Below, one piece after another: positions 1-12,640 of a stretch of DNA of 64,000 nt. The DNA comes from Montifringilla adamsi (Eukaryota > Chordata > Aves > Passeriformes > Passeridae): positions 7,510,541 through 7,574,540 of the forward strand of contig JAGGNK010008670.1 in assembly GCA_017590115.1 (NCBI GenBank), read 5' to 3'. Both the position numbers and the translations under genes were made by a program. Numbering within the stretch: position 1 is the first letter of the stretch; every line of letters starts with the position of its first letter. The notes below the pieces were generated by a model, which did not search any database, was not told the origin of the DNA, and worked only from the letters and a program-made list of their open reading frames with translations.

Positions 1-2340
1 TACACACTTATGTAAATAAATGTATATCTATAAATACACACCAGTTGAAACAGGATCTAACAAGAATTTATAGAGTTGAGGGCAAATCTTTTTCTCTCTC
101 ATGATACTGATGCAGCAGCCATCTCTCCACAGCTGGACGGGTGTCTGCCCTCTCTCTCTTCAGCTGTTGGTATGGCCTCCCCCAAACCCAGCCAGTCAGG
201 TTAGAAAAGTGGCAGATGGCAGGGCTTTTGTTCCCAGGTCACACGGGGACAACCTTGGAGTGCCCAGCCAGCAGTGCAGCCAGCACATCTGTGGGACGGT
301 TTTCACTAACCTGTGTACCAAAAGTCATTGCAGGGAAACAGGGTGGACTTCTAGCGGATTATTGTCCCATTAACCATATTTCAGATTTACACACTTCATT
401 CCCAGATTAAAATCTAACTAAAACTTCAATGCTAGATATTCTGTAAATTAAGGTGGGCAAAGGCTTTCCCTACACTGGTGTGACACTTAAAAAATTTTGG
501 CATGGAATATCATTTCAAGATAAGAGATCTGGGTGTATATGACCGCATACATTTTTTACTGCCTATGCATTATTACAGTTCTGTGTTTTTTGGCAGCAAT
601 ATCCCAAGTGCTGTGGCTGATATTTCAATGATGTTCTGACCCCCAGCCTAAAGATATTAACCCAGATCAATGATTCTGATCAATCTTTCTGCAGCCTGAA
701 GTTTAATTGTATCAACAGAGCTGATGTTAAGATCCTGCAGTGGACTCTCAACACCACTTATGGTGTGAGTTGTTAAAGCTGTTATAGGATGACTGTTGCT
801 GCTATTTATTATTTATACTGTGCTACTGTTGTTTGTGAGGCTTCGAAATACAGATCCCTGACCTTGAGGGGCCTCAATGTTGCTGGTGGGAGAGCATAGG
901 AGAGGTGTCAACCGAGAGCCTGAAGTGAGGGGAGGGTGATGTTTGTGGGAAGGATGAGTGTGAGTGTGGGCAAAGCACTGAGGAACATTTGGTTGTACAG
1001 AGCTCGTTTGGATAGGCCAGATTCTCAACCTTGCCCATTGAGATGAGTGTTGGCCTGAGGGCTCTGTGAGATTTCCTCTGCACAGAGAAAACCTCCTGAT
1101 GGGAAGCAGCGTGATCCCTCCTTTGGAGGGCACACAGGAGTGCTGATGGAGTGTGCTGCCACCAGCACTGCTGCTGACATGGTCTTCTGGAAGCCTCAGG
1201 GGGACACACAAAGGTTATTGAGCTGCTGGCTGGCTCAACCACCCTCTCAAGATGTTTGGGACTACCTCAGCTTTCCTCAGTCTTGTCCTGAAGCAAGTCT
1301 AATGGGACAAAAAGCAACCCCCAGAAGTTGCCGCATTCTAGAGATAGATAGTGACATTCCAGCATCCACTGAAGGCAAAGAGTAGAAACTCTTTTAATGA
1401 GAGGAAAAAATATACTGAACCAGACAAGAACTGTAAGGCAGGCTGTTATCTAACTACTTGAAAAATAATTTTTCTCTATGCAGAAACTGAGAGAAAAATA
1501 GACTTTTGCTATGAATATCCAAATATCACAGGTAGAGAATAATTTTCCTCATATTCCATGGCAGAGGCAAAATGCCTGGTGCAGGGAGGATTAGACCTTG
1601 TTTATTGTGTTGGATGTTCAGTATTGGACACAGCAAATGGTTCAGGTATCCATCAGGTCCCTGGATGTCAATGTAACAGCAGGAATGTCCCTTGATCCAC
1701 GGAAAATGCAAGATAATTTAACATCCTTTGGTCAAGACATAAGGGTAGAATTAGCTACAGTCTTGCTTATATTTAGTGAATGCAAAATAGTTAATAATTA
1801 AAATGTCCTTGTACACTGAAAATGGAAATTTCTCTTAAGGCAAAAGGACAGAATTAAGAGCTGGCATAAGTATATTGAATTCCACCTTTATAGCTGTGTT
1901 CACTCAGACCTGCTTTTGACCCTAAATTAATCATAAGGGACTAAATTTAACTGAACTTAAATGTACTTGTATATGCATGTATACATAAAAAGGCATAAAA
2001 AGGTGCAGTTAGCATAGAAAATAAAATGCAGCTAATTATTGCAGATCTTTTTAAAGTATGTTTGCAAGTGATGTGTTTTCAAAACAAGCTAAACAATAAT
2101 TCATCAGCTTGTGTACCACATGCTGGCTGATGAATAAAGTCAGGATTCAGGAAGCAAATGTAAATATGGGGTCTAATTCCCAACTGCCAAATTAGAAGTA
2201 TTTTGTGCCCTCTTTGCACAGGTGCAAGTGAAAACATAAGTTAAAAAACAGCTGGGAATCTGGTCTCACAGTCTGTTGTACTGTTCAAATAATTGAATTC
2301 AAAGTGTGGTTACTGACTAACTAAAGCCTCTCCAACTGTA
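1..2340. other. Unannotated AT-rich non-coding DNA
   Basis: I see no gene, RNA or recognisable mobile element here. Short open frames exist on both strands (for example 813-1211 minus, 132 codons), but they overlap one another in different frames and match no family I know. The only local structure is a two-copy 10-bp tandem repeat (CATAAAAAGG) at 1984-2003. Confidence 0.6.
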
Positions 2341-2364
2341 TTGGTCCTCGTTTCCCAACTCCAG

Positions 2365-2439
2365 GCCCGAGACAAGACCAGGCCATTTGAGAAGATTGTC
2401 GTTCGAGCTTATCCTTTCAATCAGAATCCTCAGGAATAA
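2365..2439 (+). CDS. Candidate terminal coding exon or conserved element (unidentified)
   Basis: After a pyrimidine-rich stretch ending in AG (2340-2364), an open frame runs 24 codons from 2365 to a TAA at 2437-2439. The translation reads ARDKTRPFEKIVVRAYPF then NQNPQE. It carries three CpG dinucleotides in about 70 bases, unlike the CpG-poor surroundings, which suggests selection. The stop runs straight into an A-rich run at 2435-2453, and AATAAA overlaps the stop. Possible readings are a last exon with almost no 3' UTR, a retroposed fragment with its poly-A tail, or simply a conserved non-coding element. I do not recognise the peptide. Processed pseudogenes are scarce in birds, so the retroposon reading is not favoured. 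No matching upstream exon was found in the window. Confidence 0.2.
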   Translation, partial: ARDKTRPFEKIVVRAYPFNQNPQE

Positions 2440-2570
2440 AAAAAAAAAAAAAGCCAGTTTCTTTCACGGTGGCAGTTAATCTGTCAGGAGCAGATTCAAG
2501 TTTTGGCAAAGATCTGTGGTGAGATAAAATAAAAAAGCTGCCAAACAGCATTGTTTGCATGGGGAGGAGG
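2440..2570. promoter_or_regulatory. Possible conserved non-coding element
   Basis: This follows the A-run after the candidate exon. It contains a CpG-bearing segment and an octamer-like ATTGTTTGCATG stretch near 2550. The texture resembles a conserved element, but nothing in it proves function. Confidence 0.2.
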
Positions 2571-4379
2571 AAGGGAGGGAAGCTGACACGACTTCCCCAA
2601 GTTAAATGCCAAGCACACCTACATCATTTTCAATCAGGCCATGTGAAAACCAGGATATTTATAGCTGTAGTAAGTTTTAGTGCTCCTTTACCCTGGGGGC
2701 AGTGTGTTCATGGCAGAAATGGATTCATAATAGCTAATGCTAGTTCTGAGAACATTTTTATAGTTTACTTAAGTAAGTATAGCATAACATGCTAATAGCT
2801 TTTAAATAAAGCACATCTAAGCATTGGTGTGCAGTGCCATGTGATTTACAGCTTAGCACCGTATTTTTATAATTTCAGCCTCATACTTTATTTTGAAATG
2901 CATTTCTTTCCTCTCTTGCCATTGTCCTCTGAATTTAAAATCTGGAAAGAATTTGGTGCCAATTTTAGGATGGTAACTTGATTAAGACACTATCTCTTTC
3001 TAATGAGACTTAAAAATATGTCTGCAACCCTGTTTAAATGGCTGCTGCTGAGTGAAAATGGGTATTTATCATTGCCTTGGTGGGATGCTAGGTCAGGGTT
3101 TATCTGCTAAGTCAGAAACAGCATGGATTTAAGGGGAGCCTGTGAGCCTGCATCATATTCAGTACCTACCTCACCTGACCGTAATTTTTTTTTGTGGGGT
3201 CTGGAACATAAACTACTAAAATAATACAAAAATTAAACACCTGATCGATGTATAATTTCTGTACAGTGTCCTCACCCCACAACTCCACTCTGTAATGCAG
3301 GATCTCTGGAGCCACTCTCTCCCTGCCCTTTCCCTGTGTCTGGGGCAGAGCTGCTCCCAGACACCTGGATTAGCTGTGACAGAACAGGAGGCTTTCCTTT
3401 CCCAGGTTCCCCCTTAGTAACCTGAGCACTGCTCCTGTATTTGAGTCCAGGAAACTTTGTGCTGCCCAGAGCACAATCTGGCTGGTGCTGCAGAACCTGG
3501 TGAGGGGTGCTGAGCCTCCTGCTGTGTGATCCTGCCTCCTCCAGCCTCCATCTGTCTGTGCCAACTGTCAGCTCTACTCTTTGCTGCCCACCTGGGGCTT
3601 TAGGGCATAGTCTGTTCTTTGGGAGTGCACCATTGGAAGGGACAATCAGGGTTATCAAGACTGCTGTGTTGTAACTGCAAGTGTTTGTGGAGGTTTTTCC
3701 TGTGTAGATGACACCTGGTAGGACCCTTGGCCAGAATAACCCAGCTGGATTTATTAGTAAACACTACATGGCAAATTTTGTGTTGCCATACTCTGACTCC
3801 ACAGAGATTCCCTCGATTTCATTTGCAATTTCAATGTGAACATGCAGAGCAGCATAGTGGGTTACAGGGGTGTGCTTTGAACATGTGTTTTAAGTGTCTC
3901 TCTTCTCACAAGCTTGCATTGTTATTCTCCATTATTTTCAAAAGATCATAGTTTAGGTAGAGAAGTGTTTCAGAGGTTAAAAGTGCATCCTTAAGGGAGT
4001 GTGTCATTGGTGTAGTCATGCACTGAGTGCATAGCTGACATAGCACTCTGCTCTCTGGCTGGGTACCTGCTATTGAGATCTTTTGAAGATGTCAGCTGTT
4101 TGCATAAAATGTGAAGGATATCTGAGATAAACAGAATGTTCAGCTTTTATGTGTCTCAGCTCCATTTTCTCTTCATAGTCTTCAATTTTTAGCCAGCATT
4201 TTTCTCCCTAGAACTGGTCAAGACTTTTCTTTGACTGTGGGAAAAAAGTTTCTATGATCTAAGAACAAATAGTTTGTGTCAGTGGAAACATTTGGGAGTT
4301 CATGCCCAGAAGAGGTCACTTATAGTAGGGTACAGGTCAATGATCAGTCCTGAGAGAATTTAAACAGTAAGCACCTCAA
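2571..4379. other. Unannotated non-coding DNA
   Basis: Nothing recognisable. A GC-richer part at 3270-3660 opens a 128-codon minus-strand frame whose product is low in distinctive motifs; I read it as a by-product of composition. No repeat family was identified. Confidence 0.55.
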
Positions 4380-4470
4380 AGTAGGAACATGAAGTCAAGT
4401 GATAACATTTGCCAATGACACAATCTTGTGGGAAGCAGGTTACCATGAAGTCAAAAGATGGTAAAATTCC
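4380..4470 (+). mobile_element. Possible decayed CR1-type LINE reverse-transcriptase fragment
   Basis: The segment around 4400-4440 reads as a degraded version of the F-A-D-D-T region of non-LTR reverse transcriptases. The frame gives ITFANDT where CR1 copies have a K/I-F-A-D-D-T stretch, so one catalytic aspartate is replaced by asparagine. The match is short and no clean CR1 boundary is visible, so it may be coincidence. Confidence 0.25.
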
Positions 4471-4547
4471 AAATAACTGAAATAGACTAATAAAATGTGT
4501 AGATAAGTGACTTATGGAATCTAGTTTAGAGAAATTGAAGATTCACA

Positions 4548-4561
4548 CAGCTACCTGGTGG
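4548..4561 (-). promoter_or_regulatory. CTCF-like motif, partial match
   Basis: On the minus strand this fits about 12 of 14 positions of the CTCF core consensus (plus-strand core CTACCTGGTGG). It lies just upstream of the exon candidate at 4596. Two mismatches make occupancy uncertain. Confidence 0.25.
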
Positions 4562-4595
4562 CCTGCACACAGGATTTTTCTCCTACCTATGGCAG

Positions 4596-4671
4596 CTGGA
4601 TCCTTTGTAAACCTGAAGCGTGAGGAGCAGAAGAGGCTGCGCGAGTTTAATCTGCAGCCACACCAGGAGCA
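4596..4671 (+). CDS. Candidate internal protein-coding exon (unidentified)
   Basis: A 76-bp segment lies between an AG acceptor (4594-4595, preceded by a T/C-rich stretch from about 4573) and a consensus GTGAGT donor (4672-4677). The frame is open throughout and gives GSFVNLKREEQKRLREFN then LQPHQE plus two bases of a Gln or His codon. It is a highly charged, helix-prone peptide, using CpG-containing codons (CGT, CGC) in a CpG-poor region. It enters in phase 1 and leaves in phase 2. An alternative reading is a 28-codon micro-ORF starting at the ATG at 4589 and ending at the TGA at 4673. I do not recognise the protein. It could be an exon of a + strand host gene with very long introns, an alternative exon, or chance. 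Confidence 0.3.
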
Positions 4672-4877
4672 GTGAGTGGCAAATGCTGTCAGTGTAAATC
4701 CCAAGTGACTACTTTCATGCATGCAAAGGCTTGTTGGGAAACATCTGGACGCTTGGAAGAAGCTATTGAATTAGTTTTTAAGTAGAGACATCACTGTGAG
4801 TTTCTTGTGGCAAATGCATTTTCAGTGGATAGAGATCACTATCCCTTGTGCAGAGTGTACTGTTGTGAAGAAGGACA

Positions 4878-4925
4878 TAGTAAATATTCTTTACTGGATA
4901 TTTTAGTAAACATCCTTTACTGGAT
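4878..4925. repeat. Two-copy 22-bp tandem duplication
   Basis: Two 22-bp units (4878-4899 and 4904-4925) start 26 bp apart and differ at two positions. Each begins TAGTAAA and ends CTTTACTGGAT. It is a local duplication with no evident function. Confidence 0.8.
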
Positions 4926-7900
4926 CCTGTTTTTATGGTGAAGAGCACAATAGATCTAACATTAATACACTTAGAAATATTTCATAATGTCTGTTTAACA
5001 GTAGCTACACATAAATCCATTCAGCTTCAATCATTGCTCAGATTTTCTAATTACAAACTGACTGTTGATCTTGTGTTTTTAATTTCAAAGCTGCTATCTA
5101 CTATCTTTTTTTTTTTTCCTTAACTGCCATACAGTAAGATTGAGAAATTGAGTTGGCTAGGACTGCTGAGTAACCCCATGAACTAATGAAGTAAACATTT
5201 GCAACCACTGTGACATGGAAATCATCCAGCTCTCCCTGGTGTACACCTGCAGAAACCTGTGATTCACCTCTGAGTCACTCTGCAAATGTTAGAAGGGCAG
5301 AGCTGACAGCCGTGTAGAGGGCTCACTCTGCTGCCAGTTCTCTCCTTCTCCCCTGGAATAATGATATTAATGATGCTTCCAAATGGCTCACAGGGTTGCA
5401 AAATGAGACATCTCAAAATCCATGCAGCAGCTTGATTTTCTAATAGGATGCATTAAGTAGAACATTGCATGTTTTACAGGCTGAAGTTGATTAGAAAATA
5501 AGACTTAAAATATGTCACTAAAGTGGTTAGAAAAATGGGTTTTGGAAGCTCAGATCAAAGCTTTACAGGAGGGTGATTAAATAAATAAAAAGTTTAAGCC
5601 TAACTGAGCAAATAATTGCACATCCTCTGAAAAGAACTGTTCACAGGGATTGATCAAATGTGAGTCACCCCAGGCACAGATGTCTTTCTAAGAATATTCC
5701 ATTTAATTTTCTTAATGTACACCAAAGCAAAGAGATACTGGTGCTGATCAGTGAATGCTCTTGTTTGCATAAGGAAAGGCTCTTGAAAAATAATGGAGAA
5801 TGTAAAAAATCACAAATCAAGTAACCACCAAAAAAGTGTTTCTGTTCCTGTTGTCTAACAGGGATAATTTCCTTCTAAGCAGTGATTTACCCCACTTATT
5901 ACAAGATGTGGGATTTCTTTTCCTTGGTGTATACTAGAAAACCACAGCATGTGCTCAAAACTTTAAAAAAATGTAATTCTCATTGAAGACTTTGTTCTTA
6001 AGAGTCAATTCGTCCTTTCCTTTGGAAACATCAGCCTTGGGAGACTGGTAAGAATCTTAAAAGCCAAAAGTAAATACTGAAAGTTCATGAGATTCTTACT
6101 GTGCATGACTGTCTGCTCACGTAAGGATGGGGTTTGAGTACAAAGTGTAACAGACTGGAGGTGAAGAGGATATCTCTAGAGGGGAATTGCATTCCCTGGG
6201 GACAGTGGTTTTGGAAAGCCTTTTCCTTCCTGCCTTTGGCATTGGTTTTTGTAAATCCACCTGCAAACCCCTGTCCTCTGCAGAGTGTGTATAGAGGGAG
6301 GCTGTGTTAGTGTTACAGGTGACAGCCTGGCAGGGAAATTCTGCCCTTCAAGGTTTTGGCGTGTGTTCTATTTATTGCAACAAAGCCAGAATTTCACCTG
6401 TGCTGTTTCTGAAGGACAAACAGTAATAGCAGGGAGCTTGGCTTCTTCATTTCTCAGACCTCCTTCTTACACAGGCAGTGCTGGTGGAGTGAAGGTGGGT
6501 TATAAGTAGGAAACAAGTAGGACTTAACAAAACTGAGGTTATGAAAAAAAAATAAATCATAAGATCCTTAGAAATGAGCTCTGTGCACAATCCTGAGAGA
6601 CACAGCACTGTCCTGTTAAAGGTGCCATACAGATGTTGGGTATCTCACTGACTGGATTATATTCCTTATTCAAACACTTACATTTTGCTTTACTTTGCTC
6701 TTTGAGGACCAAGGTGTTAAACAAGGCAAACACAAAGGAAATGCAGGCTGCTCCTGTGCTCCCCTCTATGATATCCTTAATGTCTCTGCAGATTGCATTA
6801 GGAATCTTCTCATTGCTCCCAGCAAACTGACAGTGGTGGGACTGGAGCATCCATTGGATGGTTAGGGCAGGTAATAAAATAATGACTATTGAGTTTCACT
6901 TTAATGAGTGCCTGGGAACCATGACTAAATCTCCTTGTTCTTAATAACAGAGGACACCTGACCCTCTGTCTTGAGCTCTCTAATTTAGTGTAATACCTAA
7001 TTTCTGAAGGCAGCTGATATTTTCTCACTGTACCCTCCCTTCTTGCTTCCTCCTTCACCGTCATGTCAGGCATTCATGTACTTGTATTTGGCATTAGCTG
7101 AAATCTAATCTGAGTGGGACAGTTCAGAAATTGTCTTGCTGAAGTACTGTGTAGGTTTTGGTACATCTCTGGCATCCCTAGCATGATTGCCAGCTCTAGG
7201 ATAACTGGCTAGGCCATGTGAGCTGTGATTTGTGAGCACCTTTAATATCTATTTCACAGCTAATGTAGAAATATTCCCGATATAACAAAGGAGTAATTTT
7301 GTTATTTGGGCTTTGGGAGCCATTTGCGATATTCAGTAGTGTGGAGAGGAGTTACATAATGACAAAAATGGAAGTGAATTTCCCACTTAGTGGATTTCCA
7401 ACCTTTGCATTCAGTTTGAATTACTTACCTTTTCATTTGGTCCCTATGCTCATATTTAATGCCTGTCTATTTCCTCCTGTAACTTATATTATCTATTTAC
7501 GTTCTGCTACAATCTTGGGCTGGAGAACCAAGGGCTCAGCAGAAAGTGTGACTCTGTGTGGCAAAACCAATTTGCTCTGTGATTCAGACTGAGGGGTAGA
7601 TTCTCTTCTGTCAGTGGAGAAACTTTCCTTTATTCAACAGCAATTTGCTTTTATTGGTGATTAACACTATCATTTGTGATGTGTCCTTAAAATTGTTACT
7701 TTCCCATTCTCACCTCTGAAATTCTCTTTCACTTGGTTGATGTAAACCTTTGATGTGTGCTCATATAGAAAAGGCTTCAGCTGATGTACAGAGAGGGTGA
7801 AGGGCATGCAGCAGCTCAAGGTAGCTGCCTGGTACTTTGGAAAATCAGACACATTATATATCAGCAATTTCTCCTTGCAGCTGGGAAATAAATTTATAGC

Positions 7901-10400
7901 TTGATATTTCTAAAAGAAAAAATTACTAGTTCTGATTGAAGTGCTTAGCAGCATAGAGAGTTAAAGTAAACATTTTTTATAGCCACACACTTCCTTAATT
8001 TTCTTCTTGTATATTTTGAACTTCAGGAAAATGATATTTCCAAAAATGTGGAAGGATACAATTTTTTCTTTTATCTACTCAAATCAGCACCTAGAAAATG
8101 CATGAAAATAATAAACTGACATTCAGGAAATAGAAAAGAACTAAATTCAGGTCATGTAGTAAGTGCTTACATGCCTTGAGACAAGGCAGCTACTGGAAAG
8201 GTATCAGAACAAGATTATTGAGTTGTCACTCTGCCTGTGGGGAAGAATCTCCCAACATCCCCTTTTTGGTGTAAACTTGCTTCTGTGAAAGGGAAGGGTA
8301 GTTTTGACTGCCTTGAAACTGGTGTAAACCATACATTTATGCAGAACATGCAAATTGAAATGTAAATCTGTTTGTTTTCTCTGCTGTACCTTCACTGTGT
8401 CTGTACCTCATGTCCAGCTTGCTCTAGATTTATACCTATGCTACTGAGCTAAGGCAACAGATAGCATATGGGTTTCAAACTTAATTTATGAAGAATGAAG
8501 TGAGAGATGCTTTATTGAAGATCAGCTTGGGTTTTTGTTGTTGTAATTTCATATTTTTGGTTCATATTTAGAAGGGATGAATTGAGCATGGCAATTAACT
8601 CAGTTTCAAGAGGATGCAACGTTAACATGCTGTTGTCACATATTGATATAACAACTTTTGTTCAGAAGAGGTTTATTTCATTACTACCCTGGACTGCAAT
8701 TTTTATTTTTCTACTAGATGAGAACTAGTAGAACTTTTTTGTGGGGAAGGTGTGTAAAATGCAAGGGAAACAGGGATTTAGCAGTGTCCAATCAGCAGTT
8801 AATTAGCTTCTATGTGACAGACAGCCTCAGTGTAGCCCTTCTAATCCCTTCTTTGTGACTTCAGTCTAGAGTAAGGCTCAGACCTGGGTAAAAGTCAGTA
8901 ACGCTGGCAGAGTTCTGTGAAATGTACACAAAGCTGCACTTGCTAAGTATCTCTTCATGGGAATGTTCCACAAAGCTCCAAAAAGCCACATGTGTTCTTA
9001 ACATCCACTGTAATTAGATTGCAGTTTGATGAAATTCTTTTTTATTTCAGAATTTAGCGATGGCACTTTCTGTTAAAATAGGAATTGGTCTTAAAAAATA
9101 AAACCACATCCATTCAGCATACTGTGAGGAAAAGAGCTGCTTGGGATTTTCTGCAAAACCACTAAAAGAGTGATCCTTGAGAGGAAATTCACCATGTCCT
9201 CAGGATGCTTACCTGGAATCAAGAAAGGCACAGCCTTATCGATGGAACTTTGGGCAGCTCTCTTGGTCTCTCTATATTTTGGTTTTTCTTCTATAAGCTG
9301 GTAATTACATTTCCTTTCTCCACAGGGATTTTGGCATGTGCTCAGATATTTGTCACTGTGAAGTTCCTAGAATTTGATATGAAAATGCCCTCTTGTGCAA
9401 TATCTCTTGAGCCCTCTGTTTTACTGATAGCAATCAGACATCTAATTTGGGGATGTCAAGGCAGGTGAAAGTAATGCTGGATCTGAGCATGCTGGTTAGG
9501 ATCTGGTTTAGAAATTTACTTCTGTTCCTTTTCTGCATCTTCATGCTCCTCTTGGCCAGGAAATTCTTAAAGTATTCTTCCTTCTCAGCCATTTGTCCCA
9601 GCATGTGTGAGCAGGGCTTGGGGTCTTGTAAAGGACTGTCCCAGGACAGCTGTGGTGTGAAACATTTTCATCCAGCTGCAAGAGCAGCTCTATGTTCCAG
9701 TCAGCCAAACTCAAACCTGTAATGTTTGGACTTGGTCCAGTGAGCTGAGGTAAGTTGGTTTCAAGCAGCTTTCCCAAAGAGTTTTCCCAAGCGTATTATC
9801 TCCTGATGCATTGTGTTTAGTGGTTATCCTCAAAGAAATGGGCTGTCAATGGATTCTGGCCATTCTTTTCTTTACAATAAGACCTGTGCCATTAAGTAGT
9901 TTCATGTGACCTACAAATGAGACAATAAACATCTGAACCCAGTACCTGCCATAACTTCAAACACAATTTTCATGCAGCAGTTCTGGCTTCTCTGGTGTCT
10001 GAGCAAAGTGGTTAAGTCTTCCAGCTCCTGACTGGACCTCAGGCTATTTTTGGGTAGACAGGTTCACACTGCTAAATCATCACTTGGCCAAGCAGGTTAT
10101 AGTTTATAAAGAGTTTGGGAAAAGCATCAAGACCTGGAGCCAACCTAATTTTCTCCTCAGACCCAGAACTGGCCTGGGGTGAGCCTTGTATGGGGTTTCT
10201 TTGGGCAGCACTGGGGTTATTTTCCCAGTAGTTGCTGGAAGGTTGAGTTGGAGAATCAGGGAAGTCAGGTCCTGTAAGAGTTTAGGTCACTTTGGTTTTT
10301 GGTATTTTGTGCCTGATCAGTTGACTTCTGCAACAGAAATACTAAGGACTGATCTGTGTAAAAAGCAGAAGACACCATTTTTTCCTGAAATAACCAAGAA
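4926..10400. other. Unannotated non-coding DNA
   Basis: No gene or confident repeat was seen across this stretch. It includes a T-run near 5105-5118. At 9588-9749, a segment after a good pyrimidine tract (ending AG at 9587) runs to a consensus GTAAGT donor at 9750. It would suit a non-coding RNA exon, because its longest frame stops at the TAA at 9720, before the donor. I give it no separate entry. Short frames elsewhere are unsupported. Confidence 0.5.
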
Positions 10401-12640
10401 CTGAAACTTCTTGCAGATATAACTCCGTCAGCCTAATTATTCTTAAATGCTGCCCATGCAGGAATAAAGAGAAAAAAAAGGGTGTGAGCTTTTACAATCT
10501 TATTCATTCCATCAATGTAAAAAGCTTTTTATTTGGCTTCAAAGTGAGTCTACTACCTCACAACAAAATTTCATTGTGTCCCGGATGAGTTCTGTTTAAT
10601 GGAATCAAATTTCACCTTTTCTAATTATCTTTTGGAACAGACAATCTTTACAGAATAATTAGTAATAGAAGTACACAATGGATCATTGTCTTTATTACTT
10701 GCAAAGAAATTCTAGATGCTGCACTAAATCTTGAGATATGATCTCACAAAATGTAAAATATCTCACCCCCTTCCTGCTAAATTATATGAAATTCAACGTA
10801 ATTTCACCACAATGGGTGCTAATTTTACTTCTTTGAGAAGACCAGCTTTAAATTGCTTCTACAGAATAACTTTCCCGATACCAGTCTAATTAAACAAGCC
10901 TAGACATAGATGAACTTTTTGTCTTCAATTAATTTTCAAGATTTCTAAATGAAAGACTTAACATTCTTTTCTTAAGGAGATGAAAACAGCTGTATGTTTC
11001 CTTATCTTGCCTCCAGTTTTCCTTCAGGGGTCATTTACATTGTGGCATTGTTTTAAAACGCTGCCTTCCTATTCTGCTAAAATGAAGTTAGTAACCAGCC
11101 AAGCCCTGGATTTAAAAAGGCAGCTCCCCCTGCACTGAATGAACACATACAGTCATAAAGGAAAACACACAATCCTGGCACAAGGGAGAGTCATTTGGAA
11201 TCTATCACCTCTTCCCCTCTGGCTTTGCCAAATGTTCTGAAAATTATTATTCACCTGGTCAAAACAAGGGAGAAATGACTTCATGAAAATAAAATTAATT
11301 TTTTATCAAAACAGGCTGTTTCTCTAAGAATCAAGGTTGAAACTAACCTCCCATTAATTTAAAATTTGCCACAAAACTGGGAGAAAAAAGAAAATGTACA
11401 AGAAAAATGGGCTGGGTCCTCCTTGGACTGTTAGTCTTTATAATTTAATTTGTTGAGAATTTAAAATTACATTAATTGTGCTTAAATAACTGACATTATT
11501 TGACACTGCAACAACAGAGCAACGGAAATGAGTGACAAACACACAAAAGACTTTTGTTATCTTTGTTTGTCTGCCTGAATAAATCTCAACAAGTAGTTCA
11601 AAGATTTAAATTTATAGCATACTTAATCGTCATTAGACGGCCAATCCTATTGACTCTAAACTGCATTTCACTGATATTGAATAGTTTTGGCATCCACTTC
11701 AGTTTGACTCATCGAGAATCTTAATTTTCAAATCACTGAAATTGTGTAAAGAGAGGTCATAACAAAGGACTGTACGCAGTGTTATGCTATATATGTGTTT
11801 TTAATATGTTGTTTGTTTTCATTTCTCTTTCAAAAGCTGTTTATTTATATTATTTGAATACCACAGTGCTCTTCAGAAATGCAACCTGTGACGAGGAAAA
11901 CTAATAAAGGCTCTCAGTTTGGAAAGTAATGAATTCTTTTGAGACTTACCTTACTTGCATGAATTGGCACATTTTTAATTTATAATACCACTCACCAGAA
12001 ACAAGCAAGGTTGAGCTTCCCCATTTTCCAAAATGCCAGTGCATCCTGACCCAAAGATTCCGTAGACTGCATTGTGAGGAGACTCTAAAACAAAATAAGT
12101 TGGCTGAACCCAGCCAGTCATAACTGTGTGTGTGACTCTGCAGTGAGATATGCAGACACTCTGTTGGACTTTGCTGTCAGATGGCCATATTAATGCCTTC
12201 TGTACATGGAGTACCTATAATTGTACAGGAAATATGTTTAGCTAGAAACTGTCCGGCAGGAAAAACCTCTTACAACCAATGTCCAAGATGAAGGGAAAAT
12301 CCAAACACCAAACCTGTTTCAAGATGTCTCATTAAATGCTTCCTTTTATGAAAATCTCACAAAATAGGCTTAAGCATTGCAAACTCTGGAATGAAACAAA
12401 ATATGTTTTATTTACTAAACCCAGCCAATTTAATTGAAATTATTTAGAAATTTATATTGAAATTTCACAGCTTTTTGTATGGAAAAGAATTAATAAAATT
12501 GGATTGCTGTCAACATTTATTTTCACAGTTTTTAAACAGTTTGAAGGGGTTTGGCTTAGTTTTGGATTTTGTATCTGAAGTTATAAAACATTTTGTCTAA
12601 CATTGACCTAAATTTCATATAAAATACCTTATGGCTTTGT
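10400..12640. promoter_or_regulatory. Putative conserved non-coding block, homeodomain-site rich
   Basis: This AT-rich block of about 2.2 kb has no open frame long enough to note on either strand. Its texture is typical of deeply conserved developmental enhancers: long uninterrupted A/T words, repeated TAAT cores, and islands of unusual CpG-bearing sequence such as 11625-11645. Three exact TAATTA homeodomain sites sit at 10434-10439, 10622-10627 and 10656-10661. No simple repeats or transposon ends interrupt it. The conservation claim is inferred from composition and motif density and was not measured. The block may contain two or three separate elements. Confidence 0.4.

Noticed and set aside
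813..1242. Two overlapping minus-strand frames of 132 and 122 codons
   Set aside because: Two phases open at once indicate low stop density from composition; neither resembles a known protein.
3272..3658. 128-codon minus-strand frame
   Set aside because: GC-rich local composition; no domain, and an overlapping shorter frame in another phase.
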